Assembly: GCA_958510825.1 (NCBI GenBank) | Contig: OY294054.1 | Location: 11,300,019 to 11,364,018 of the forward strand | Length of the DNA stretch: 64,000 nt | From: Brachypterus glaber | Taxonomy: Eukaryota; Arthropoda; Insecta; Coleoptera; Kateretidae | Direction: 5' to 3' | Part shown: in pieces, positions 55,246 to 64,000 of the stretch | Layout of the letters: every line of letters begins with the position of its first letter | How positions within the stretch are numbered: position 1 is the first letter of the stretch | The notes under the pieces: generated by a model | The model's database searches: none | What the model saw: the letters and a program-made list of their open reading frames with translations, nothing else | Told to the model about the DNA's origin: nothing | Program-made: the position numbers and the translations under genes

Positions 55246-55488
55246 CACTGATAAAAAGGATTTATTTGGATATGGCCAATTAAATTATTTGGTTGTGAGT
55301 AACAAATTTTATTTGAGTCAAATAAATATTTAGTTCTTGTAAACAAACATTTTAATTTCAAAATAATTTATTAATGGAAACCAAATAATTTATTTGACAG
55401 AAATAAAATTTATTTGTCTCAACCAAATAATTCAATTGGCCATATCCAACCATATATTTTGTTGATACAATAAACTGTTTTATTAGTG
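55246..55488. mobile_element. CACTGATAAAA MITE, copy 2
   Basis: The 243-bp element has ends CACTGATAAAA and TTTTATTAGTG with CA outside both, and the same mirrored TATGGCCAATTAAATTATTT halves as 48350-48602. The 2-bp duplications of the two copies differ (CA here, TA there), which fits CACTA-type insertion better than a TA-only target. Confidence 0.87.
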
Positions 55489-55930
55489 CAGATATTTGTT
55501 ATACTCTTCACAACTCTATACAGGATGTCCAGTAAATGATGTCATTAATTTTAAGGGGTGATTCTACATAGGAAAATATGAAAAAAGTTCCTATAAACAT
55601 ATGTCTAAAAATGCATCGTACGGAAGCTTAGCCCCTTTGGATGCGGTTAAAAAAATTCGGTTTGTATTTAATAACTCAGGAACATAAACAAGGTTTTGAA
55701 TGTAAACTTACCTTAATAAGGCCCATCTTTTTATGCTATTTTCATGTATATTTTAAACGGGGGGGTCTTATTAGTTTTTTGTCCCAAACTTTTTCCTGTG
55801 TAACTTTTTTGTAATTTTATTTCTGGAATATGATTCCCCAGGTCAAAATACATAAAAAAGGTACTCTTATTCTAATACTTAAGGATTAACCGTTTTCAAA
55901 AAAAAAAATCATTTGAATGTGAAAGTAGTC
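55489..55930 (+). repeat. Interspersed repeat family X copy
   Basis: From CAGGATGTCCAGTAAATGA through GAAAAAAGTTCCTATAAAC, AGCTTAGCCCCTTTGGA and TTTGTCCCAAACTTTTTC. It matches 28930-29300 in inverse orientation. Confidence 0.7.
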
Positions 55931-56331
55931 CCCAAAAAACTCTTAGGTTTCTTCGGAAGCCTAAAGTTTGATGTGGACTAAATTGTAAAGGGGATAGATC
56001 TCATTGGTCGCAGTGATTTAAAAGGCATTCCCTTGCCTCACAACCCCACTTATATTGTATTGTATTGTATTGTACTGTACCAGACATCCTGTATACGATG
56101 GATTTCAAATTTACAAAATCATCAAAAAATACCCTAATTTTTTTTCTATTCACGTAATTTTTATCGAGTTTCAAACTTTTAAAAAGTCCGTTTGGACTTT
56201 TTATGTAAATTATTTTACAAAAAATACTAGATTTTACAATATGAGCGGTTCAAAGAAATTTTATTTTGGAAAAATACCGAAGTAAAAACGCAATATTATA
56301 TCCACTGTATAGAGTATACTACACGGAAAAA
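55931..56331. other. Non-coding stretch
   Basis: A TTGTA pentamer run (TATTGTATTGTATTGTATTG) lies at 56055-56078. A family Y subterminal sequence (CAATATTATATCCACTGTAT) begins near 56291 and is interrupted by the next element. Confidence 0.5.
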
Positions 56332-56743
56332 AAAATTATAGCTAGGAGCGCTATAACACACATACCAAGCAAATTATAATCGCTTATTATATAAATACAA
56401 GACTTTCTCTTACAATTATGGCAGTCAGTATAAAAATGTATATGAAATACTTTAATTGTTTAGTGAATAATAAAATATAACAAATAGTATGGCATTTATA
56501 GCTTAAATAGATTTAATTATTGTCCGTGCTAATAATTTTTATAATATAATAAAATTTCTGTAAATTTATAATAGTGCCTGTAATAAATATAATCGTGTCT
56601 GTAATATATATAATCGTTTCCAATTTATTTTTAACATTATTAGTTATTGTGTCCCTTATAATCTATAGCTTAAATCACTATAATTTTCCACTGTTACCAA
56701 ATATCTTATAATGTATAGCGCAGAGCCCACTAATCTTTCCGTG
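56332..56743. mobile_element. 412-bp CACGGAAAA TIR element nested in family Y
   Basis: Ends CACGGAAAAAAAAATTA and TAATCTTTCCGTG are inverted with TA outside both. Family Y sequence ends at 56331 (ATAGAGTATAC) and resumes at 56746 (GGATTCCATAGTATGAAATC), so the element sits inside a family Y end. No coding capacity. Confidence 0.8.
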
Positions 56744-58479
56744 TAGGGATTCCATAGTATGAAATCCAAAGCATTACATATCTTCATGGTTTGTTCTTGA
56801 TCTAAAATGTTTCATTTTCTTGCAATCGAAATGTAAGTCCTTAAACGTTTATAAATACATATTTTCTTCAAGTCCTGGTGGAAAAATCCAATTTCATTTT
56901 ACATTTATATATTTTTTTTATTTCTTGCTTTGATCTTTAATTACACTTCGAACTTTTTCCTTTGATACGTACATATTTGTACACTTTATTACAAAATAAC
57001 TACTTTAATGCGAGGGGGGAAGTAAAAGTTTCATAGCTATGAATACTCCTAGCCGTATTTAGGGGGTGGAAGATGGGCGGCAGCTCAACAGCCACCGCAA
57101 CAGCCACTAACTAACTAACTACAAAACTTTTAAACCTAATGTTTTAAATATTTGAAAATTATTTTGAGTAAAATCTTAACCCTAAGACAAGAATGTAAAA
57201 TAATATTCCCATTAATTTTAACTTTAAATTGAATACAAATTTAATTTCTGACCTAGTATTCCAATTTTGTGCATGAAAGTTATTCCAAGTAAAAATGTAA
57301 CTGAATATTAAATCTATTCTTAAAAGTTCTATAAAAGTTTATTTGAATATTTACAATTATTATTTGTTATATTATATTATAAATATAAAATATTTAATAT
57401 ATTCAGTAAAATCTTAAAATTAAGAGAAACATTGATTGATTACTTTATATTTTTGTCTAAATTACTACTAAGATGTATTGAAATCTTCGCCCAAAAGTCA
57501 AAATCTTTGACCACGTTTTTTTTTCACATTTCTAGACGTTTTAGACCATTCTGAGTCGAAAGCAGTAAAAAAAAATTTTGCATCCGTCTGTCTGTCTGGG
57601 TGTAAACTCTCTAACTCCATTTCTACATGAGATATCGACTTGCGGTTTTTTGCATATTGTTTCTTATCGTATTCCGAAGAGCTGATTAGATTTTGGGGGT
57701 AAACGATTGGGGGTAAGGGGGTATAAATAGGGTAAAACTCCTATTTTTAGCGTTTTTTGTTTATAATTAAGGCAATTATTATTGTATTTGGTTAATTTAG
57801 CACTTATATAAAAGATAATTTTAAATTGGTCAAAAATTTTTATAAATAACGTTTTCCTAAAACGCATGTTTTCGAGATATTGGCGTTTAAAGCAGTAAAA
57901 GGTTTTTTAGCATATCTCACATATTTATAACCCGATTTCAAAAATTTATATTTTAAATAAAAGCTCTTTTTAAGCCCTATAAAAAATTTTATATACAGTT
58001 TTTTGCTAGAATATAATGTTTTAAAGATACAGAATTTAAAATCAAACAAAACACCTAGTTTGAAATTTGCAAACTAGATGGCTCTAGTGTACAATAGTGC
58101 CGATGTTTTGACAGGGTGCTGAATAAAAAAACTAAATATTTGTAAGGTTTTATTTGTAAGGTTTGGGAAGAAATAATATTCAAAACATTAATTACAAATA
58201 TTTATGTTTGCTTAATTTAAAATATTTTAAAAATTAAAATGTGTATGAAAACTGAGATTTTCAAACGAAAATTGCTTGTGGCACTGCAGTTTTTTTGGTT
58301 ACAAAATTTATATACCTAAATATTCTTTATTTAAAAGTACTATAACCTTAATTTATCTAAAAAGTTTTGCTTGCTGCGCTTAATTAAATTACACAAATAA
58401 ATGTTATAAATTTTATATATCAAAATTGTTATAAAATGAAACTTTAAAACAACCTAATATTAAGATTTAAATAAAATAA
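56744..58479. other. Long AT-rich stretch, no gene seen
   Basis: A family Y end (AAGCATTACATATCTTCATG) lies at 56770. CAGCCACCGCAACAGCCACT-like sequence lies near 57090. The minus-strand frames at 57664-58049 are low-complexity. Nothing else was recognised. Confidence 0.4.
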
Positions 58480-59135
58480 GCTAAATCTTTAAAGATGTCT
58501 TTTGCTATTTTTTCTGTTAACGAATTTCCTTAAAAAAAATCAAGAATTTCTAAATGATAGAGCTTTAAAAAAAAACCTATGGAACCTTTTTCTTCTCATC
58601 TCGCTTTATCGCCCTTTATTTTTCGTCCACTTAAAAAAGCTAATCTTTTTATGTTCCAATGATTTTTAAAAATTTGAATTGGTCATTCGCCAAACATCTT
58701 ACTTGACGTCCTTAGCTCTCCCCTATTTTCAAATATTGAAAAGGGAGAAAAACATATCAAAATATAGTTTTATTTAAATAAAATATTTGAAGTAGGTATG
58801 AGTCAATCATTTCCATATTATTTCGATTTTCCCTCTCGGATTGTCTAAACATGACTGAAAAACACGAGGAAAAACACTTAGATTAGTTGGCAAAATACAG
58901 GGTGATTCAGATTTTGCATAATAAGGTTTAGATTTTAAGGGGTGAATTACGAGAGGTCCGACGCTTTTAGTACCTAATTTTTATTTATTTATTTATTCAT
59001 TCAAAATCATTTAAAACCACAATAATTCATGGGAGACGTCGTTTTGAGCACAAAAAATGCGAAAGGCTAAAACTTTAAAGATGTCTTTTGTTTTTTTTCT
59101 GTTAACGAATTTCCTTAAAAAAAAATAGAGCAGCA
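58480..59135. repeat. Segment bounded by ~70-bp direct repeats
   Basis: CTTTAAAGATGTCTTTTG and TTTCTGTTAACGAATTTCCT occur at about 58488-58535 and again at about 59073-59120 in the same orientation. Between them is about 540 bp without an open frame. It could be a tandem duplication remnant or solo-LTR-like flanks; no primer-binding site or polypurine tract was seen. Confidence 0.5.
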
Positions 59136-59139
59136 AAAG

Positions 59140-59265
59140 CTGCGCAAACGAAAAAATAGCAGTGGTTTTTTAGCGCAAGACTAAAACAAAGTGTAACCTA
59201 AATAGCGCAAATATAAAACAGCGCAAACAATTTGAGCGCAATCTAAATAGCGGTTTACTCATGCG
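59140..59265. repeat. Degenerate AGCGCAAA short repeat
   Basis: GCGCAA words occur five to six times with 15-25 bp spacing (GCTGCGCAAACG, TTTAGCGCAAGA, AATAGCGCAAAT and so on). It resembles the degenerate array at 544-716 in style but not in sequence. Confidence 0.55.
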
Positions 59266-59299
59266 ACGTATCAAAAATGTTTATTCAACATTTATTACT

Positions 59300-60242
59300 A
59301 TAAGTTCGGTATTTTTTTATTTTTGGGGAACAAGGCTTTGGATCTGACTAAAATTGTTATCTAATTTTGGTGTGACGTTTCGACGATGGATATTCATCGT
59401 TTTAGAACCTTTATTGAAGATATAAAATGTATTTAAATATACAAAAAATTACAATTGTTTAAACATATAAAATTTAACCAAATCTTAAATTCAGTATTAC
59501 TAAAATAGAGTCAAACTGACAGAGAATTAAAGTCAAAGATTAGTCATTGTCACTAATAATAAACAATTACATAAACAAAATATTATTTAAATAAATAAAT
59601 AAATGAACAGTTAAATAAATAAATTAAGACAGTGCACTTTTGTATAGTAGTGGGAGGATTGGTGTAGTGGACTACCGCGTCGTACTTGACGAGTTTACTA
59701 TCCAAAATAGCGTGAGTTCGATTTTCACCGGCGCCGATTTGCCTTTTTCAGTTAATTAATAATTGAAATTTGGCGAAGGCGTAAGTGAAGCGGACACTCC
59801 CTATAAATTGGTTCGAAAGTCAATTAAAACCGGTGGTTCCCTCTACTACTAGCCCACACAAGTCCTGGACTTAGGGGATGGTTAATTAAGTAGAATAGTA
59901 CGAGGTTAAACAAAAATGTAATGTAATGTAATGTAACCTATATAGCATTATTTGTTTAAATATGTTTATATGGGTGTTTACTATTAGTGACAATTACTAA
60001 TCTTTGGCTCTAATTATCTGTAAGTTTGAGTCTATATTTTAGAATAAATTCGTTTAAGGTTAAGTTTTTTCAATATTTAAACAATTGTAATTTTTTGTAT
60101 ACTTATAAATATTTTTTATATTCATTAAAGGTTCGAAAACGGCGAAAATCCATCGTCGAAATGTCAGAACAAAATTAGATAACAATTTTAGTCCAAAGAT
60201 CCAAATCCCTGTTCCCCAAAAATAAAAAACTGAAATTATACA
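59300..60242. mobile_element. Foldback element with a SINE at its centre
   Basis: The left arm at 59300-59570 (ATTTTTGGGGAACAAGGC, AAATTGTTATCTAATTTTG, TTTCGACGATGGAT) is inverted as the right arm at 59965-60242 (ATCCATCGTCGAAATGTC, CAAAATTAGATAACAATTTT, GTTCCCCAAAAAT). Pairing continues inward (AAAGATTAGTCATTGTCACT / TGACAATTACTAATCTTTGG). The centre is occupied by the SINE at 59652-59935. Confidence 0.85.
59652..59935 (+). mobile_element. tRNA-derived SINE, head type B, copy 3
   Basis: It begins GGGAGGATTGGTGTAGTGGA, with B box GAGTTCGATTTTC and the long body. It ends ACGAGGTTAAACAAAAATGT with an (AATGT)n tail. It inserted into the loop of the surrounding foldback element. Confidence 0.92.
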
Positions 60243-60361
60243 AATTGGGCAAAACACATAATTGAATATACGTTTGGTAATAATTTATTACCAAACATAT
60301 AATAATAAATACTAAAACGCCACGGTTGACCGACTGCCAAATTTTTTGGTATTGATTGCTA

Positions 60362-60753
60362 CATAGAAAAAAAAGGATTACTTGAACCAAGGACACGTGT
60401 CTTTCGATATGTTTAAAGCGTTATTCTCTTGTTTCAAGGCTTGCATTTCTTTGAACCAAAGTCAATGTCCTTGAATGAATAGCATGTGTTTTTGAATGGA
60501 CATTCGCGGTCTTCATTCAAGATGATTGACTTTGGTTCAAAGAAATACTAGCCTTAAAACAAGAGAATATGGCTTTAAACATATCAAAAGACACGTGTCT
60601 TTGATTCAAGGAATCTTTTTTTTTCAGTATAAAAAGTTTTATATGTGCTTATGAATAATCATGTAATAATGTTAAACTATTTGCTTATGATTTAATAATT
60701 TCTACACGTTTTAGCAACCATTGCTAAATCATTTCAAATCGTTTTCTGCGTGT
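60362..60753. mobile_element. ACATAGAAAAA foldback/TIR element
   Basis: Inner arms (60362-60495 and 60500-60630) pair: GGACACGTGTCTTTCGATAT with ATATCAAAAGACACGTGTCT, and TTGAACCAAAGTCAATGTCC with TTGACTTTGGTTCAAAGAAA. A further outer end TTTTCTGCGTGTA lies at 60742-60753. The final TTAGCAACCATTGCTAAATC segment is shared with 26355-26407. Confidence 0.75.
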
Positions 60754-61009
60754 AACCATCATATAGCGAAACCATACTTTTGAATCTGCACTGCGGATCA
60801 AAGTATTGTTGATATACTTTGCTGCGGATAATATGGCGTAAGCCACAGCAAAAAGCCATTTCTAGACATTTCAATTTCTGATATAATAATATATTTTAAT
60901 GTAAAATAGCAGGTGGCAACCCTATTGTATATCCGTCTAAACCATGAAAATGGGCGAATCTTTTCTGATTATTATACTAGTCACAGCGCGTAAGCGCTAG
61001 AATATATTT

Positions 61010-61443
61010 TATACATTTTATATTTATATTTAACTCTTTATTAGCAGGAAAAAATGCTCTTTAACACAAGTTTTAAAATACAATTTCATACATACGTACA
61101 ATACAATAAAAAAATAACATAATTTAATATTTCTCCCTAACATATAATTTACATTTACATTTAAAAATACCTAAACTATGACTATCCTTTATGTCATTTG
61201 GCATTTCATTATACAAACGAAACCCAAATTTAAATACAGTATCACTTTCCGAATTACCTATATAAAAATCGTTTCTATGCCTAGTGTGGTGGTCATGAAC
61301 TTCATGAACAAAATTAATATGATTATATAAATAATTTGGAAGCATTCTATTTTTTAATTTATAACTAAAAGTTAATATTTTATAGTAAATTGTCTGTTTA
61401 ATATTTAAAAAATTTAGGGTATCTAACATATAGTATAATAGTA
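61010..61443 (-). mobile_element. LINE RT C-terminal fragment inserted in family Y
   Basis: The minus-strand frame at 61429-61124 encodes LDTLNFLNIKQTIYYKIL, HHTRHRNDFYIGN and FGFRLYNEMPNDIKDSHSLG. These match the 'TR...n.f', 'G...yN.LP..iK' closing motifs of jockey-like LINEs. It is strongly 5'-truncated, about 100 residues, ending at a TAA near 61124. Confidence 0.78.
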
Positions 61444-61462
61444 TTATAAGGTAGTTCCGAAT

Positions 61463-61860
61463 GGAGCTCTCTACAACTAGAATTATGAAACAAAAGACGT
61501 CTACCCTATCTCTATCTCATTTGTGCTACACTTTCCAGCCAACCAAATAAATACTGTTTTTTTTTTCATACAACAAATACAGTATTTATTTGGTTGGCCG
61601 GAAAGTGTAGCAGTGAGCGGCACGAACGAACATAGCTAATGTGAATCTGTAGAATAAGATAATTCTACTAAAATTTAGATGGCGCCAGTAGTTTCTTTAA
61701 TAAAAATACACTTTTCGCCTAGCCAAGTAAATATTGTATTTGTTCAACAAAGAACAAATACAGAATTTGTTTGGTTGGGTGGAAGTGGGAGTGTATGTAT
61801 GTCTTCTATCCTTTTTGGGTAGAACTTTTGTCCCTGTCTAATCTAACGGGAGAAATCTCC
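61463..61860. mobile_element. Twin-hairpin MITE, copy 3
   Basis: A 398-bp copy with ends GGAGCTCTC and GAAATCTCC and AT on both sides. Family Y sequence without the insertion (at about 35650) reads continuously across this point, confirming the boundaries. The first hairpin keeps both arms. Confidence 0.9.
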
Positions 61861-62572
61861 ATTGCCCAAAACCGCAAAAAAAGGTCCTAAACAAAAAACA
61901 TTTGGATACAAATGTGTTTCATAAAAAAGGAAGAAATTGAAAATGTCCATCTGTTCGTCGTCCGTCCGTCCGTCCGAAGTCACGATTTTTGTGGACACGA
62001 TAACTCCATAACGAATTATCCGATCGACCCGAAATTTTCAGGAAAAATCAAGTTTTATGAGAAGAAGATCCCAATTGTTTTTAAAAATAATCCCACCAAA
62101 ACCAAAATAGTTATTGGCGGTTAACTTTAAAAAAATGAAAGAACTATCTTTTTTTTTTCGATTTTTCCTTTAATTTTGTTTTTTTTTTAAATTTTGTTTT
62201 TTGAAAAAAGATTGAAAAAAAAATGTTTTTTTTTTTTTTTTAGAAAAAATTGGTTTTCGAAAAAAGATTTTTTATTTGGAAAAATTGCAATATAACATCC
62301 ATCCACTGTGAATAGTATATAATGGAATGCATAGCATTACATATCTTCACGGTTTATTGAAATTGCATATGTAGGAGGTAGTGGACCCTCCTAAAGCGCC
62401 AAAATTGGCATATCGCAGAATAGCCGTCAGCTGTTTAGACATGGTGGTTGTAAAGTCCCCCTCGGTTCCCCCCATGACAGACAGATCTTGTTTCATAAAG
62501 GAAAGAGGACTTGAAGACAAATCTCGACACTTCAATGACAACGAACAAGTTTAATTGAATACCAAACATTCC

Positions 62573-63056
62573 GACCTTAATACTGGATATCTATCCTTGC
62601 TTGCTATTTATTGAATCTACCCTAATCTGCTAAGGCGGGTCAAAAAACAAATCAGTCGTGAAAGAAGGACTTGATAAGCAGGAACTGTAATACTGTAACT
62701 GTAATACATTGTTTGACTGAATTTGATTATAATCAACTGTTGCTACCAAGATACGTGAAAATATTTTATCCCGACGACATTCAATGACAGTTTATTTACT
62801 ATTTAAAAGAAATTTATATAATCTTATCTCTCTCTTTCTCTCTATTTTTTTCTATTTCTCTCCCTTTCTCCTCTCTCTTCTCTGATTTCATCTCTTGTTC
62901 TCTACTTTCTGTTTCTCTCACTTCCCTCTCTTTCTTTTTCGTTCTCTAATTCTCTTTTGTTCTCTCTTTCTCTCTTATTTTTTACTTTTCTTTCTCTCTT
63001 ACCATACCATTCAATGACATTTTGTTTACTATTTACAACAAATTTATATAATATTT

Positions 63057-63106
<50 letters not shown>

Positions 63107-63428
63107 TCTCTCTCTCTCTCTCTCTCTCGCTTTCCCTCTATTTTTTCTCTCTCCCTTTCTCCTCTCTTTTCTCTGATTTTCTCTATTTTATCTATTTCTC
63201 TCTATTTCCTCTCTTTCTCTTTCTTTCTTTCTCTTTCATTTTTTTTACTTTTCTTTCTCTCTTACCTTAACAGATAGAGTGCATGCTATTTAGTAAATTT
63301 ACCCGAATCAGCGGTTCAAACAACAAATCAGCAGTAAAAGAAGGACTTGATAAATGGGAACTGTAATACATCTGACTGTGTCACTGAATTCGATTATCAT
63401 CAAAAAATTTTTACTATTTATACCAAAT

Positions 63429-63487
<59 letters not shown>

Positions 63488-63656
63488 CTTAACAGATAGA
63501 GTGCATGCTATTTAGTAAATTTACCCGAATCAGCGGGTCAAACAACAAATCAGCAGTAAAAGAAGGACTTGATAAGTGGGAACTGTAATACATCTGACTG
63601 TGTCACTGAATTCGATTATCATCAACATTTTTTTACTATTTATACCAAATTTATCC

Positions 63657-63688
<32 letters not shown>

Positions 63689-64000
63689 GTTTTGTTTTCT
63701 TTCTCTTTCTTTCTGTCTCTCTCTCTCTCTCACTTTTTCTCCCTATTTCGTTTGCCTCTCCCTTTCTCCCTATCTTTTTCTCCCTATTTTTTTCTACCTC
63801 TTTTTTCTCTTTATTTCTCTCTCTTTCTCTTCTTTTCTCTCGTTTTCTCTCTCTTTACGTTTTATTTTATCTCATTTTCGCTCCCTTTCTGTATTTTCTC
63901 TTACTCTTTTACATTTCTTTCTTTTTTACCATAACACTGGATATCTTGCTTGCTATTTATTGAATCTACCCCAATCTGCTGAGGCGGGTCAAAAAACAAA
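62573..64000 (+). repeat. (TC)n-linked satellite-like array, running off the window
   Basis: Unique blocks containing CAAATCAG(C/T)(A/C)GT and AAAGAAGGACTTGATAA, then GGAACTGTAATAC, recur at about 62640, 63325 and 63550, and a fourth block opens at 63926. (TC)n tracts of 60-300 bp separate them. The blocks at 63263 and 63485 are nearly identical with a period of 222 bp. Frames rich in S, L and F, or R and E, are products of the TC tracts. Confidence 0.85.

Larger units (their letters stand above)
60983..62358 (-). mobile_element. Repeat family Y copy carrying two insertions
   Basis: The left end ACAGCGCGTAAGCGCTAGAAT and right end GCATTACATATCTTCACGG are in inverse orientation to 35151-35696. 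Family Y sequence is broken at about 61005-61443 by a LINE fragment and at 61463-61860 by the twin-hairpin MITE. It resumes with AACCGCAAAAAAAGGTCCTA and TCCGTCCGTCCGTCCG. Confidence 0.8.

Noticed and set aside
58480..59135. Solo LTRs or a short LTR retrotransposon
   Set aside because: The direct repeats are only about 70 bp and no primer-binding site, polypurine tract or gag/pol trace was seen.
62957..63934. Ser/Leu/Phe-rich and Arg/Glu-rich frames
   Set aside because: Products of (TC)n tracts.

Overview
This looks like non-coding DNA from a large, repeat-rich insect (arthropod) genome. It is AT-rich, has no bacterial-style operons and few long open frames. It is packed with tRNA-derived SINEs, decayed LINE reverse transcriptases, a Tc1 pair and many terminal-inverted-repeat (TIR) and foldback elements. 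The order cannot be fixed from the sequence; a beetle or hemipteran-type genome would fit.

Only one stretch is convincingly a conserved host exon. A 128-nt plus-strand exon at 23771-23898 has a polypyrimidine/AG acceptor and a GTGAGT donor. It encodes the first half of a WIF domain closely resembling RYK/Derailed Wnt-receptor family members. I could not find the neighbouring exons, so most or all of the window is probably intron of that gene, transcribed left to right. A second, much weaker exon candidate lies at 50851-51009.

Region by region: 1-10 kb holds small TIR elements, a LINE 3' end (6.4-7.7 kb) and a SINE. 10-15.3 kb holds LINE remnants, a foldback element, a SINE and two adjacent Tc1 elements. 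15.8-23 kb holds foldbacks, two TTAA-flanked elements and tandem repeats. 24-31.5 kb holds nested foldback/TIR elements, including a four-element nest at 26.5-28.6 kb. 31.5-39.9 kb holds a LINE interrupted by a 135-bp element, large foldbacks and a jockey-like RT fragment. 40.2-44.6 kb holds a three-armed inverted repeat, a TTCGTCCA octamer array with an embedded SINE and an 823-bp foldback. 46-56.8 kb holds further TIR elements, SINEs and a 440-bp segmental duplication. 59-62.4 kb holds another nest, and 62.6-64 kb holds a (TC)n-linked satellite-like array.

The elements do not form a pathway, but they have a readable insertion order. Several insertions can be dated relative to one another by target-site duplications and by uninterrupted relatives elsewhere in the window. 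Many foldbacks would form long RNA hairpins if transcribed within the host intron. No CRISPR, rRNA, free-standing tRNA gene or virus-like gene was recognised.
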